A stretch of 64,000 bases of DNA from Bermanella sp. WJH001 (GCF_030070105.1 NZ_JASJOO010000002.1:1692293-1756292), one strand, 5' to 3'. Numbered from the stretch's first letter, positions 38,702 to 48,421 are shown. Program-made: numbers and translations. The notes: generated by a model not told the origin, from the letters alone.

Positions 38702-39478
38702 TCAATTCTGGCTGGCGCGGTAACGCTTGTATTCATCCGACGCTGGAAAACGTTTTTTTAATTTAAATGCATAACTGGCTTGAGCATTTTGGTCGCGATT
38801 GGCTTTTGCCAACATGGCACCTGTGTATAAGCTCGCTGCGTTATGTGGCAATTGGCGGTCACGTAAAGTTGCTTCAAAACGGTTAAACCAACGTTGTGCA
38901 ATATCCGCGCGGTTACGCTGTAGATACATACGAGCGAGGTTCAAACTAGAAAGGGTACTGTTGACATCTAACGACCAGGCTTTTTCAAACGCATCCATGG
39001 CAAGGGTTTCTTGTTTAAAGTGGTCATAACATAACCCTAGGTTTTCATACGCTAATACACGAGCGGTGTAATCTACGTCTTTTGCAGAACGTTGAATATA
39101 CTCACACCCTTTAGGATCATTTTTAACCGCAAACAAAAAGCGGCCGTAATGGTAATTAGTTGGGCTGTGCTCATCATCTAAATCGTAGGCAATTAGAAAT
39201 TCTTTTTCAGCGAGTTTCATTTCGCCGCGCTCTACCCAATAAGCAGCCATGGCACTGTGTGCAGATGCACTTTCTGGGTCAATTTCTAAAGCGCGTTCGA
39301 TTTTTTTACGTGCAAGGGGCATATTGCCGTTTCGCAAGTAGCCAACCCCAAGTGCCACGTAGGTTTCCACGGCTTTTTCATTATCGACTTTTTTAGTAAA
39401 GCGGCTGTCCATTACGGTCACACAACCCGCCAGCATGAAAGCAAGGAGCACAAGGGTTGTTTGTTTCATCATCATCAT
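38702..39478 (-). CDS. pilF: Type IV pilus biogenesis/stability lipoprotein PilF (PilW)
   Basis: PilF is the pilotin that brings PilQ to the outer membrane for type IV pilus assembly. The 258 residues start with a lipoprotein signal (LVLLAFMLAGCV, lipobox Cys near residue 19) followed by about six TPR motifs (VALGVGYLRNGNMPLARKKI, SAMAAYWVERGE, NYHYGRFLFA, ENLGLCYDHF, LNLARMYLQR). Four consecutive ATG codons at the start leave the exact initiation site open (39478 to 39469). It follows rlmN by 14 bases. Confidence 0.93.
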   Translation of the reverse strand: MMMMKQTTLVLLAFMLAGCVTVMDSRFTKKVDNEKAVETYVALGVGYLRNGNMPLARKKIERALEIDPESASAHSAMAAYWVERGEMKLAEKEFLIAYDLDDEHSPTNYHYGRFLFAVKNDPKGCEYIQRSAKDVDYTARVLAYENLGLCYDHFKQETLAMDAFEKAWSLDVNSTLSSLNLARMYLQRNRADIAQRWFNRFEATLRDRQLPHNAASLYTGAMLAKANRDQNAQASYAFKLKKRFPASDEYKRYRASQN

Positions 39479-39492
39479 AGGACTTCTATTTA

Positions 39493-40620
39493 TTATACTG
39501 ACTGAGAATTATCATTTACGTCATGTAATTTGATGTAGCGCTCGCTACGGCGAGTTCTATCTTCTACTTGACCAACTAACTGACCACAAGCCGCATCAAT
39601 ATCATCACCACGGGTGGTGCGAATCGTCACAATAAAACCTTGGCTATGCAGATAGTCACGGAACTTATAGACACGATTATTACTTGGACGTTCATAACCT
39701 GAATTAGGGAACGGGTTAAATGGAATCAAGTTGATTTTACAAGGCGTATCTTTAAGTAATACAGCTAGCTGTTGCGCATGCTCCATTTCGTCGTTTACTT
39801 TGTTCATCATGGTGTATTCGATGGTGAGCTTACGACGATCAGGCAGTGAACTCATGTAGTGATTACATGCTTTCATTAATTCTTTAATTGGGTATTTTTT
39901 GTTAATTGGCACTAACACATTACGCAATTCATCATTTGGGGCGTGCAAAGATACCGCTAGGGATACATCACTTACTTCAGCCAAATCATACAAGCGTGGC
40001 ACCACGCCTGATGTGCTTAAGGTCACACGGCGCTTGGATAAACCATAACAAAAGTCATCCATCATCAACGCCATGGCATCCACCACGTTATCAAAGTTCA
40101 TTAAGGGCTCGCCCATGCCCATCATCACAACGTTAGTGATTTTACGCTCACGCTTTTCACCTGGCTTATCAAAGCTCTTAGCGGCGACGTAAACCTGACC
40201 GATAATCTCTGCTACTGATAGGTCACGGTTAAAACCTTGTTTGCCCGTAGAACAAAAACTGCAATCTAGGGAACAACCGATTTGTGAGGAAACACATAAC
40301 GTGCCACGATCCCCTTCCGGTATATACACGGTTTCGATGCTCGAACCGCCCGGCATTTTCATCACCCACTTTTGGGTGCCGTCTTTTGAAATATCGTGGT
40401 AGATCACTTCTGGGTACTCTACACACGCCATTTCTTTTAATTTGTCTCGCATGACCTTGCTGACATTGGACATGTCATCAAAATTCTCAAGGCCTACTTG
40501 GTGAATCCACTTTAGCAACTGCTGAGCACGAAACGGCTTTTCTCCCATTTCGACAAAAAAGTCTTTCATCTTTTGTGGGCTTAAACCCAAAAGATTCACC
40601 TTTTTTTGTTCATTAGTCAT
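39493..40620 (-). CDS. rlmN: Dual-specificity RNA methyltransferase RlmN
   Basis: RlmN is a radical-SAM enzyme that methylates C2 of A2503 in 23S rRNA and A37 of some tRNAs. The 375 residues contain the CxxxCxxC cluster motif in [16 protein letters not shown] near residue 122, the [12 protein letters not shown] motif, the SLHAPND motif and the second catalytic cysteine in [10 protein letters not shown] near residue 354. It is the first gene after ndk in the conserved ndk-rlmN-pilF-ispG order. Confidence 0.97.
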   Translation of the reverse strand: MTNEQKKVNLLGLSPQKMKDFFVEMGEKPFRAQQLLKWIHQVGLENFDDMSNVSKVMRDKLKEMACVEYPEVIYHDISKDGTQKWVMKMPGGSSIETVYIPEGDRGTLCVSSQIGCSLDCSFCSTGKQGFNRDLSVAEIIGQVYVAAKSFDKPGEKRERKITNVVMMGMGEPLMNFDNVVDAMALMMDDFCYGLSKRRVTLSTSGVVPRLYDLAEVSDVSLAVSLHAPNDELRNVLVPINKKYPIKELMKACNHYMSSLPDRRKLTIEYTMMNKVNDEMEHAQQLAVLLKDTPCKINLIPFNPFPNSGYERPSNNRVYKFRDYLHSQGFIVTIRTTRGDDIDAACGQLVGQVEDRTRRSERYIKLHDVNDNSQSV

Positions 40621-40678
40621 GTGTTCACCTATAAAACTTGATTAGCTACTACGATAAATCGAGCTATCTTAAATACGG

Positions 40679-40717
40679 AAAAAGGGCGGTGGGTAAAATG
40701 CATCCCTATCCGCCCCT
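40679..40717 (-). terminator. Terminator of ndk
   Basis: Minus strand: GGGGCGGATAGGG, a 9-base loop and CCCACCGCCC followed by five T, 47 bases past the ndk stop. Confidence 0.85.
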
Positions 40718-40763
40718 TCGCGCGCTTAGGTCTCCCTAAACACGATTTGCAACTACGTTAAAA

Positions 40764-41189
40764 TTAACGTGCGCAGATTTCTTCAGCTTTGAAGAAGTAG
40801 CTGATTTCACGAGCAGCAGATTCAACAGAATCAGAACCGTGAACAGCGTTTGCATCGATGCTTTCAGCGAAGTCAGCGCGGATAGTGCCAGCTTCAGCTT
40901 CTTTAGGGTTAGTTGCACCCATTAGGTCACGGTTCTTAAGAACAGCGCCTTCGCCTTCTAGAACTTGAATCATAACAGGACCAGAAGTCATGAAACCAAC
41001 AAGGTCTTTGAAGAAAGGACGTTCTTTGTGCTCAGCGTAGAAACCGCCAGCTAGTTCGTCAGAAAGGTTAACCATTTTAGAAGCAATGATCTGTAGGCCA
41101 GCTTCTTCAAAGCGGCTGTAGATTTTACCAATTACATTTTTAGCAACTGCGTCAGGCTTAACGATAGATAGAGTACGTTCAACGGCCAT
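40764..41189 (-). CDS. ndk: Nucleoside diphosphate kinase
   Basis: Exchanges the gamma phosphate between NTPs and NDPs via a phosphohistidine. With the ATG at 41189 ([30 protein letters not shown] upstream) it has 141 residues, the normal length. Signature: [18 protein letters not shown], which includes the catalytic histidine near residue 117. In relatives iscX precedes it; here sufE does. Confidence 0.98.
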   Translation of the reverse strand: MAVERTLSIVKPDAVAKNVIGKIYSRFEEAGLQIIASKMVNLSDELAGGFYAEHKERPFFKDLVGFMTSGPVMIQVLEGEGAVLKNRDLMGATNPKEAEAGTIRADFAESIDANAVHGSDSVESAAREISYFFKAEEICAR

Positions 41190-41337
41190 TTGTATATCTC
41201 CAAAGAGGATCTGATGTGTCAAAAAACCCGCGGATTATACGGTATTTATCTCAAAATACCACTGGTTGTTTTTTCAACACCGTTAACTAAACAGCAAGCC
41301 CTCACAAGGGCTGGTGCTGGTTAGGGCAATCTGTGGT

Positions 41338-41775
41338 CTATGCCGCCGCTTGGGCCACTTGGCGAATACGCGCCACCATGCTGCGCAGGCCATTACCACG
41401 GGTTGGGCTTAAGTGCTTAAGTAGGTCTAATTCACCAAAAAAGCTGTCCATATCAAACGCCAGCACCTGCTCTGGGGTCTTAGCATTATAAGCCGCCATT
41501 ACCACCGCCAGCAGGCCCGATACGATGAAGGCATCACTGGCCACATCAAAATAAAGCTTGCCATCAATTGAATAGGGCTCAATCCAAACCTGACTCTGAC
41601 AGCCTGATATCAAGCGCTCATCGGTCTTTAAGGCGTCATCCATCACTGGCAATTGCTTGCCAAGGTCAATAATGTACTTGTAGCGTTCTTCCCAGCCATC
41701 AAAAAAGCTCAGGGTATCAATGATCTCTTCTGGGGTAATTTTACTACCGAAAGGGCTTTGCTGTGGGTTAGACAT
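41338..41775 (-). CDS. sufE: Cysteine desulfuration protein SufE
   Basis: SufE accepts persulfide sulfur from SufS and passes it to the SufBCD scaffold. The 145-residue protein has the family's acceptor-cysteine loop in DERLISGCQSQVW (Cys near residue 59), the YKYIIDLGKQLP helix and the C-terminal SPTRGNGLRSMVARIR. It is separated from the suf operon by fadD and a terminator, so it may be expressed independently. ndk lies 148 bases downstream. Confidence 0.95.
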   Translation of the reverse strand: MSNPQQSPFGSKITPEEIIDTLSFFDGWEERYKYIIDLGKQLPVMDDALKTDERLISGCQSQVWIEPYSIDGKLYFDVASDAFIVSGLLAVVMAAYNAKTPEQVLAFDMDSFFGELDLLKHLSPTRGNGLRSMVARIRQVAQAAA

Positions 41776-41831
41776 GATACTGGCTCAACTTGAAATTGAG
41801 CCGCATTTTACGGACACAGGGTATGAAAAGC

Positions 41832-41867
41832 AAAAAAGCCGTAAAGGGGAACCCCTTACGGCTTTTT
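41832..41867 (-). terminator. Terminator of fadD
   Basis: Minus strand: AAAGCCGTAAGGGG-ttcccc-type hairpin (CCGTAAGGGG pairs with CCCCTTTACGG) followed by TTTTTT, 15 bases past the fadD stop. It separates fadD from sufE. Confidence 0.92.
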
Positions 41868-41882
41868 CAGTACGCTTGGTGC

Positions 41883-43616
41883 TTAAGCTGCGTTTGCAGT
41901 TTTAGCGCGCTTAGCTTCTTCTTCGTCTTTTAATTCTCGACGTAGAATTTTACCCACTGGCGTCATTGGTAATTCATCACGGAATTCAATGTGACGTGGC
42001 ATTTTGTAGCCTGTTAGCTTGTCTTTAAGATAAGCTTTAACGTCTTCAGCGGTTAGATTGGCATTATCTGTCACGATGTACAGTTTAACGGCTTCACCTG
42101 ATTTAGCATCTGGCACACCAATAACAGCACAGTTCTCAACATCAGGGTGCTCAGATACCACCGCTTCAATCTCGTTAGGGAACACGTTAAAACCAGATAC
42201 CAAGATCATGTCTTTAATACGGTCAACAATGCGAACAAAACCATCTTCGTCGATGATGGCAACATCACCGGTGCGGAACCATTCACCATCAGCGGTAAAC
42301 GCTTCTTTAGATGCGTCAGCACGCTTCCAGTAACCTTTCATTACTTGTGGGCCTTTCACACATAGCTCACCACGTTCACCAACGGCCACTTCGTTACCTT
42401 GATCATCGATACACTTAAGAGCTGTACTTGGAACCGCTTGACCTACTGTACCCATGCGCTCAAGACCAGCAGCTGGGTTCATGGTAACCGCAGGAGAACA
42501 CTCGGTTAAACCGTAAGCTTCAGACACACCGGTACCGGTAAGTTCTTTCCAACGCTTAGCAGTGTCATCCATTAAGGCGGTACCACCGGACAAGGTGATT
42601 TTTAAATCACTGAAGTCTAGCTTTTTAAAGTTAGGGCTGGCCATCAATGATACAAACAAGGTATTCAAGCCAACAAACGCATTAAGCTTGAATGGCATGA
42701 TGAACTTGATGAAGGTTTCAGTATCACGTGGGTTAGCAATCAATACACTGTGATCGCCTTGCTCGAACAATGCCATCAAGTGCACAGTGAAGGCATAGAT
42801 GTGATAAAGCGGAAGAGGTGCTACTGCAATGGCTTGGCCTTCGCCTTTTAGCATCTCACCTTTGTCGTTCACTTGCTGCAACATGTACTTCGACTGAAGC
42901 ATGTTCGCCACAAGGTTACGGTTAGTCAGTTCAGCACCTTTAGCAACACCTGTGGTACCACCTGTGTACTGCAAGATAATGGTGTCTTCTGGGTTGGCCA
43001 TATGAGCCGGCTTAAAGCCTTTACCTTTACCCAAAGACAATGCTTTACGTAAACGGATCGCGCTTGGCAGGCTATAAGCAGGCACCATTTTTTTCACGTT
43101 TTTGATTACAAAGTTAATCAGTGTACGTTTAACGGTTGGCAGCATATCCGCAAGGCTGGTCACAATAATCGTTTCTAGACCCGTTTGATCTTTAATATTT
43201 TGCACGCTTTTAGCAAAAACATCCATACAAACTAAGGCTTTTGCACCTGAATCATTAAACTGGTGCAACATCTCGCGTTCGGTATAAAGCGGATTGGTAT
43301 TAGTAACACGCATACCAGCACGCAACGCACCGTACATAACAATTGGGTACTGCAGGGTATTAGGCATTTGCACAGCGATGGTATCGCCTGCTTTTAAATT
43401 CGTGTGGTTTTGTAAGTAGCTTGCAAAAGCAGCACTTAGCTCATCAATTTCTCTGTAGGTTACGGTATAACCGATGCTGGTAAATGCAGGACGATCTGCA
43501 TAGTCTTTGAAGGCTTTTTCGATTACTTCAACAACCGAGCTGTATTGTGCTAGCTCAGTATCAATGCTGTCTTTTACGCCTGGTGCGCGCTTACCATCCC
43601 AAAAAGATGCTTCCAT
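41883..43616 (-). CDS. fadD: Long-chain fatty acid-CoA ligase (FadD family)
   Basis: Activates fatty acids to acyl-CoA through an acyl-adenylate. The 577-residue protein has the AMP-binding P-loop YTGGTTGVAKGAEL near residue 215, EAYGLTECSP near 366, the GERGELCVKGPQVMKGYW region, the WFRTGDVAIIDEDGF hinge and the FACS segment IKDMILVSGFNVFPNEIE near residue 467; catalytic Lys is in MTPVGKILRRELK. AGGGGAAT precedes the ATG. Its place between the suf genes and sufE is unusual and the reason is not clear; several fadD paralogues are common, so the exact chain length preference is not known. Confidence 0.93.
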   Translation of the reverse strand: MEASFWDGKRAPGVKDSIDTELAQYSSVVEVIEKAFKDYADRPAFTSIGYTVTYREIDELSAAFASYLQNHTNLKAGDTIAVQMPNTLQYPIVMYGALRAGMRVTNTNPLYTEREMLHQFNDSGAKALVCMDVFAKSVQNIKDQTGLETIIVTSLADMLPTVKRTLINFVIKNVKKMVPAYSLPSAIRLRKALSLGKGKGFKPAHMANPEDTIILQYTGGTTGVAKGAELTNRNLVANMLQSKYMLQQVNDKGEMLKGEGQAIAVAPLPLYHIYAFTVHLMALFEQGDHSVLIANPRDTETFIKFIMPFKLNAFVGLNTLFVSLMASPNFKKLDFSDLKITLSGGTALMDDTAKRWKELTGTGVSEAYGLTECSPAVTMNPAAGLERMGTVGQAVPSTALKCIDDQGNEVAVGERGELCVKGPQVMKGYWKRADASKEAFTADGEWFRTGDVAIIDEDGFVRIVDRIKDMILVSGFNVFPNEIEAVVSEHPDVENCAVIGVPDAKSGEAVKLYIVTDNANLTAEDVKAYLKDKLTGYKMPRHIEFRDELPMTPVGKILRRELKDEEEAKRAKTANAA

Positions 43617-43921
43617 TTTATTCCCCTAAACATAGGTGATAGACAACAGTCTCAGCAGAAAGGCTAAAGCACATAAGATGTAGGGCTAACGGCCCGCTTT
43701 TGACTGTTTGTTTATTATTTTTATTTAAAATTGCGGGGCACACTATGACGTAATCAGTAAGATTTGAAAAGCCCTTAGCGTGAGTTTTATCTGTAATCGT
43801 GCCCAACTATTAATCAAATGAATACGAATCAATGCACAATCAGAATATCGTGTGGTGAGTTCTAATCACCCATAAAAAATGCGGCTAATGCCGCATTTTT
43901 AAATTGAGATAAATTGACCTA
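43617..43921. other. Intergenic region sufT-fadD
   Basis: About 305 bases with no gene: the sufT terminator (43874-43900) and, presumably, the fadD promoter and leader (43617-43870). I found no clear FadR-like operator. Confidence 0.6.
43874..43900 (-). terminator. Terminator of the iscR-suf operon
   Basis: AAAAATGCGGC-taat-GCCGCATTTTT, symmetric, 22 bases past the sufT stop codon. Marks the end of the iscR-sufT unit. Confidence 0.92.
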
Positions 43922-44455
43922 TTAGAAAAACATGCCGGTTTCCAGTTGAGCTTCTTCACTCATCATCTCTCGGGACCAAGGCGGGTCAAATACCAACTCT
44001 ACTTTCACATCCTTAACATTAGGCACCAGTGCGGTACGATATTTCACATCACTTACTAACACCGGACCCATACCACAGGCAGGAGCGGTTAATGTCATAT
44101 CAATGAACACTTGTTTACTGGTTTGATCAATACGTACGTTATAAATCAAACCAAGGTCTACAAGGTTAACAGGGATTTCAGGGTCATAAATGGTTTTAAG
44201 TGCTTGCCACACATCGGCTTCACGAATGTTCTCGCCATCCGCAGGCTCAAACGTTAACACTTCAGATTCTAACCCCAGAGCATGTGCATCGGTACCATCG
44301 ACGCGGGCCATATTGCCGTTATAAATCACGGTATAATTGCCACCGAGCGCTTGGGTCAACGTCACAAAGCTGCCAGATGGAATTGTAATCTTGGTGCCAA
44401 CCGGCACTAGGCGCGCAGGAACATCACTCTGCGCTACCACCATTCTTCTTTCCAT
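43922..44455 (-). CDS. sufT: Putative Fe-S cluster assembly protein SufT (DUF59/MIP18)
   Basis: SufT is an auxiliary Fe-S maturation factor related to eukaryotic MIP18/CIA2. The 177 residues have a family-specific N-terminal part and a C-terminal DUF59 domain with VWQALKTIYDPEIPVNLVDL, the LTAPACGMGP motif with the conserved cysteine and VFDPPWSREMM. It ends the suf operon. A palindromic ~115-bp element occupies the gap to sufA. Confidence 0.9.
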   Translation of the reverse strand: MERRMVVAQSDVPARLVPVGTKITIPSGSFVTLTQALGGNYTVIYNGNMARVDGTDAHALGLESEVLTFEPADGENIREADVWQALKTIYDPEIPVNLVDLGLIYNVRIDQTSKQVFIDMTLTAPACGMGPVLVSDVKYRTALVPNVKDVKVELVFDPPWSREMMSEEAQLETGMFF

Positions 44456-44504
44456 AATTTGGAATTCTTATTTAAAAATTTATTGAGTGTTCTAAATTAA
44501 CCGT

Positions 44505-44625
44505 AGCGTCGCGAGCGATGAAAAGACAAGGCATAAACCAGCGAGGCGATTGAGTGTATAACTGATACAGGATGTCGCCGAGCTTGTTTTATAACGCCGA
44601 ATTTACAAGCGCAGTAGCTACTGAT
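44505..44625. repeat. Imperfect long palindrome (MITE-like) between sufA and sufT
   Basis: The stretch starts GTAGCGTCGCGAGCGATG and ends CGCAGTAGCTAC, and its two halves are imperfect reverse complements (GGCATAAACCAGCGAGGCGA opposite the TCGCCGAGC...TTATAACGCC half). It has no coding capacity. The size and symmetry recall non-autonomous repeat elements. Being inside an operon, it would be transcribed. Confidence 0.5.
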
Positions 44626-44984
44626 TAAACGTTAAAACTTTCACCACAACCACACTCATCTTTCGCATTAGGGTTGTTGAACTTCATCGTACTGTTCAAC
44701 CCTTCTGTGGTGTAGTCGATCTCGGTGCCATTCACATAAGGCAACGCTTCGGCGGTCACAAACAAGGTGACATCACTGGCAGGCTGAAACACTTTTTCAT
44801 TGCCTTTGATTTCCGTCATCAACTGCAAATCGTATTTAAAGCCAGAGCAGCCGCTTTTTTTCACACCCAATACAATGCCTTTTGCATCAGTATTACTGCT
44901 CAGTTGTTTGCGCGCATAGGCCAATGCTTTTTCTGTCATGGAGACAGTAATGTCATTGGGAGAAAATGTACTTACTTCACTCAT
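44625..44984 (-). CDS. sufA: A-type Fe-S carrier SufA (IscA/HesB family)
   Basis: A-type carriers deliver assembled clusters from SufBCD to apoproteins. With the start at 44984 (MSEVSTFSPNDITVS, preceded by AAAGGAGG with 5-base spacing) it has 119 residues. The three ligand cysteines are visible: GCSGF in the middle and CGCGES near the C terminus. sufS ends 48 bases upstream. SufA rather than IscA or ErpA is assigned mainly from position among suf genes. Confidence 0.9.
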   Translation of the reverse strand: MSEVSTFSPNDITVSMTEKALAYARKQLSSNTDAKGIVLGVKKSGCSGFKYDLQLMTEIKGNEKVFQPASDVTLFVTAEALPYVNGTEIDYTTEGLNSTMKFNNPNAKDECGCGESFNV

Positions 44985-45032
44985 TACAACCTCCTTTAAC
45001 ATGTGGATTAGTTAATAAACTAAGACCCATGT

Positions 45033-46250
45033 TTATAAAAACATTTTTACTTTTTCGATGGCGGTAAACAGTGCGTCTACATCCGCCTTCGTATTGTAAA
45101 TTGAGAACGACGCGCGGGCTGTTCCCGGAATTTTAAACTGATCCATAATCGGCATTGCACAATGATGGCCTGTGCGAACCGCCACACCTTGTTGATCCAA
45201 CAACATGCCCACATCCGCTGGGTGTGCACCTGCTAACAAAAAGCTTAATACGCCCGCTTTTTTATTGGCGGTTCCCACCACGCGTAAACCGTCGCACTGA
45301 GCGGCTTTTTCGTGGGCATAGGCCAATAACTCTTCTTCGTATGTCAGCATGGCTTTACGGTCCAGTGACATTACAAATTTAAGGGCTTCACCCAAACCAA
45401 TTACACCAGCAATATTTGGGGTCCCCGATTCAAATTTAAAGGGCAACCCTTGATAAGTGGTGCCCGCAAAGCTGACTTTCTCAATCATCTCACCACCACC
45501 TTGAACCGGTGGCATTTGATCAAGCAATTCTTTTTTACCGTACAAACAGCCAATGCCCGTTGGACCAAACACTTTATGGGCAGAAAACACATAAAAATCC
45601 GCATCCAATGCCTGCACATCTACTTCAAAGTGAGCCACCGCTTGAGCACCATCGATTAATACTTTGGCACCGATGGCATGGGCTTGTTCAATAATTTTTT
45701 CAACCGGGTTAACCGTACCCAGTGCGTTACTCACATGCACCACACTAACCAGTTTTACATTTGGGTTTAACATGGCGGTAAACGCTTCCATGTCCAACTC
45801 ACCTGCATCACTCACCGGTATCACTTTTAAGGTGGCACCTGTGCGCTCACATAACATCTGCCAAGGCACAATGTTGGCGTGATGCTCCATGGCCGTGATA
45901 ATAATTTCATCACCGGCTTTTATAAACGCCGCGCCAAAACTTTGTGCCACCACGTTAATACTTTCTGTAGTGCCACGGGTCCAAATAATTTCTTCACTGT
46001 GCTTGGCATTTAAAAAGGTTTGCACGGTTTTGCGCGCATTTTCAAAACCAATCGTGGCACGGTCAGCTAAGGCATGAGCGCCACGGTGCACATTACTATT
46101 GTCCATTGTGTAATAATGATTAACCGCATCAATCACCACTTGTGGCTTTTGTGTGGTCGCACCATTGTCCAGATACACTAACGGTTTATCATGAACCTGT
46201 TGATGCAAGATTGGGAATTGTTCGCGAATGACTTCTACATCAAATGCCAT
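45033..46250 (-). CDS. sufS: Cysteine desulfurase SufS (group II)
   Basis: PLP enzyme that releases sulfur from cysteine and hands it to SufE. The 405 residues show YLDNGATTQKP at the start, the PLP lysine in FSAHKVFGPTGIG near residue 226 and the group II active-site RTGHHCAMPIM near residue 363. It differs clearly from the second desulfurase (49897-51033), which has the group [10 protein letters not shown] loop. Adjacent sufD ends 2 bases upstream. Confidence 0.96.
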   Translation of the reverse strand: MAFDVEVIREQFPILHQQVHDKPLVYLDNGATTQKPQVVIDAVNHYYTMDNSNVHRGAHALADRATIGFENARKTVQTFLNAKHSEEIIWTRGTTESINVVAQSFGAAFIKAGDEIIITAMEHHANIVPWQMLCERTGATLKVIPVSDAGELDMEAFTAMLNPNVKLVSVVHVSNALGTVNPVEKIIEQAHAIGAKVLIDGAQAVAHFEVDVQALDADFYVFSAHKVFGPTGIGCLYGKKELLDQMPPVQGGGEMIEKVSFAGTTYQGLPFKFESGTPNIAGVIGLGEALKFVMSLDRKAMLTYEEELLAYAHEKAAQCDGLRVVGTANKKAGVLSFLLAGAHPADVGMLLDQQGVAVRTGHHCAMPIMDQFKIPGTARASFSIYNTKADVDALFTAIEKVKMFL

Positions 46251-46252
46251 AT

Positions 46253-47596
46253 CTACCCCTGCGCATCATCAGCAAGTATATGCTGAGTTAACGATTTATC
46301 AGTACTGAACTGCTGCGCTAATAATGGACGTAAAGACACGCGCAACGCTTCAAGAGGAATACTTTCTAATAATTCATTAATAAAACCAAAGCTAAGCATG
46401 ATGTCTGCTTCTTGTGCGCTAATGCCGCGGCTTTGCAAATAAAACTTAGCGGTTTCATTTAACTGAGCAACCGTGGCGCCGTGGGCACATTTCACATCAT
46501 CCGCATAAATTTCTAATTCAGGCTTAGTATTAATTTGTGCTTTATCACTTAGCAATAAGTTTTTATTGCTTAATTCAGCCAATGTTTTTTGAGCATCAGG
46601 ATGAATATGAATGCGACCGTTAAACACGGCTTTAGAGCGATCAGCCATAATGCCGCGGTATACTTCATTAGTGGTGCAATTGGGCGCCTTGTGTTCAATG
46701 TAACTATGGATATCCACATGTTGATCATTTTTAGGCAGGTAAACACCTTTCATTTCACAATGGCTACCGCCAACGTTGTGATTAACCAACACATCAAACC
46801 GTTTAATCTGACCACCTAGCAGCACCTGGTAACTGGTGAACTGGCTATCACGATTTAGATCCACATACACACCACCAAAGTGCAAACTGCTCTCGTGCTC
46901 TTTGTGTAAACGATAGTGATTCAGATGAGCGCCATCTCCCACAATCATTTCGCTGACTTGGTTAAGCACCACGTTTTGCTCTTCATCGCTTGAAACAAAT
47001 TGCTCAATCACAGTGGCTTGCGCATGTTGCTCAAGTATCACTAAACAGCGATTAAATGCAGTAGCTGGTTGCGCTTGTGGGGTACTGATATTCACAATTT
47101 TAACCGGCTTGGTTAACTGGGTGTTTTTGCTTACCAATACAAATACGCCGTCATTAACCTGTGCATTATTTAATGCGGTAAATAAGTTACGCTCGGTTTC
47201 AGCATTTTTAGCAAGGTGCTTTTCAATTAATGCCAATTGCTCGGCTGAGGCTTCGCTAAAACGCACCAACTGCAAACCATCTAACGTTTCTTTACTTGAT
47301 AAGACGGTTTGAAATTGACCATTTACAAAAACCAATTCAAGCGCGTCCAATCCATCAATGGCAAAATCAACCGATGCATGACTGGCATTATTTACATCAA
47401 CCGCTTGATTGAAGTTTTGTTTTGTCAAAGCATGCAAACTGGTGTATTTCCAAGACTCGGTTTTACGAGTTGGAAATGGCATATCTGCAAACGCTTGCGC
47501 GCCCGCGTCATTAACACTTTTGAATACTTGCGCTGAAGCATTCGCTTTAACTAACGATAATGCTTGTTGATTAAACTCTGAAACTGCTTGAGTCAT
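46253..47596 (-). CDS. sufD: Fe-S cluster scaffold subunit SufD
   Basis: SufD pairs with SufB in the SufBC2D scaffold. The start at 47596 (MTQAVSEFNQQAL, 447 residues) is preceded by GGAGCGG formed by the end of sufC; an upstream frame to 47617 lies inside sufC. The beta-helix core includes NHNVGGSHCEMKGVYLP, the HKAPNCTTNEVYRGI motif and the conserved His in DDVKCAHGATV. It is sandwiched between sufC and sufS with 1-2 base gaps. Confidence 0.95.
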   Translation of the reverse strand: MTQAVSEFNQQALSLVKANASAQVFKSVNDAGAQAFADMPFPTRKTESWKYTSLHALTKQNFNQAVDVNNASHASVDFAIDGLDALELVFVNGQFQTVLSSKETLDGLQLVRFSEASAEQLALIEKHLAKNAETERNLFTALNNAQVNDGVFVLVSKNTQLTKPVKIVNISTPQAQPATAFNRCLVILEQHAQATVIEQFVSSDEEQNVVLNQVSEMIVGDGAHLNHYRLHKEHESSLHFGGVYVDLNRDSQFTSYQVLLGGQIKRFDVLVNHNVGGSHCEMKGVYLPKNDQHVDIHSYIEHKAPNCTTNEVYRGIMADRSKAVFNGRIHIHPDAQKTLAELSNKNLLLSDKAQINTKPELEIYADDVKCAHGATVAQLNETAKFYLQSRGISAQEADIMLSFGFINELLESIPLEALRVSLRPLLAQQFSTDKSLTQHILADDAQG

Positions 47597-47597
47597 A

Positions 47598-48347
47598 TTA
47601 AGCCGCTCCGTTTTCAATCCAGCCGTAGCCTTTCTCTTCTAATTCAAGCGCCAACTCTTTGCCACCAGATTTTACGATCTTGCCATCTGCTAACACGTGT
47701 ACAAAGTCAGGAACTATGTAATCAAGCAAACGCTGATAGTGAGTCACTACAATAAATGAACGATTAGGGTCACGCTGAGAGTTCACACCTTCCGCAACCA
47801 CTTGTAGGGCGTCAATATCCAAACCAGAATCGGTTTCGTCTAAGATGCAAAGTTTTGGCTCAAGCAACATCATTTGCATGATCTCGTTACGTTTTTTCTC
47901 GCCACCACTAAAGCCTTCGTTAACGCCACGTTTTAAAAAGTTTTGATCTAGGTTAACCGCTTTGCATTTTTCACGGGCTAACTTTAAAAAACTCACACTG
48001 TCCATTGGCTCTTCACCACGATGGGCACGAACAGCATCAACAGAAGCTTTTAAAAATTCTAGATTGCTCACACCCGGTATTTCTACTGGATACTGAAACG
48101 CTAAAAACAAACCTTCGCGAGCACGTTCTTCGGTATCCATGTCTAAAATATTTTTGCCATCAAAGCTGACTTCACCCGCTGTTACTTCATAGCCTTCACG
48201 ACCAGACAGTACATTGCCTAGGGTACTTTTACCGGCACCGTTTGGCCCCATAATGGCATGCACTTCACCCGGCTTAATTTCGATATTTAAGCCTTTTAGG
48301 ATTTCTTTATCTTCAACGCTTGCGTGTAAATTTTTGATGCTTAACAT
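47598..48347 (-). CDS. sufC: SUF ATPase SufC
   Basis: The ABC-type ATPase that drives SufBCD. 249 residues with Walker A GPNGAGKST near residue 35, the Q-loop FQYPVEIPGVSN, the signature FSGGEKKRNEIMQ near residue 147, Walker B LCILDETDSGLD and the switch His in VVTHYQRLL. An 82-base gap containing a REP-like hairpin separates it from sufB. Confidence 0.97.
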   Translation of the reverse strand: MLSIKNLHASVEDKEILKGLNIEIKPGEVHAIMGPNGAGKSTLGNVLSGREGYEVTAGEVSFDGKNILDMDTEERAREGLFLAFQYPVEIPGVSNLEFLKASVDAVRAHRGEEPMDSVSFLKLAREKCKAVNLDQNFLKRGVNEGFSGGEKKRNEIMQMMLLEPKLCILDETDSGLDIDALQVVAEGVNSQRDPNRSFIVVTHYQRLLDYIVPDFVHVLADGKIVKSGGKELALELEEKGYGWIENGAA

Positions 48348-48366
48348 TTTTTATTCCAATCTGTGT

Positions 48367-48421
48367 GTAGGGCGGGAATTTCAATCACCGCGTTTAAATT
48401 GGTGGGCAATGCCCACCCTAC
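48367..48421. repeat. REP-like element between sufB and sufC
   Basis: GTAGGGCGGG ... CCCACCCTAC outer arms (one mismatch) and an inner perfect GGTGGGC-aat-GCCCACC hairpin. A related half element is at 27389. It fills most of the only sizeable gap among sufB, sufC, sufD and sufS. Confidence 0.8.
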
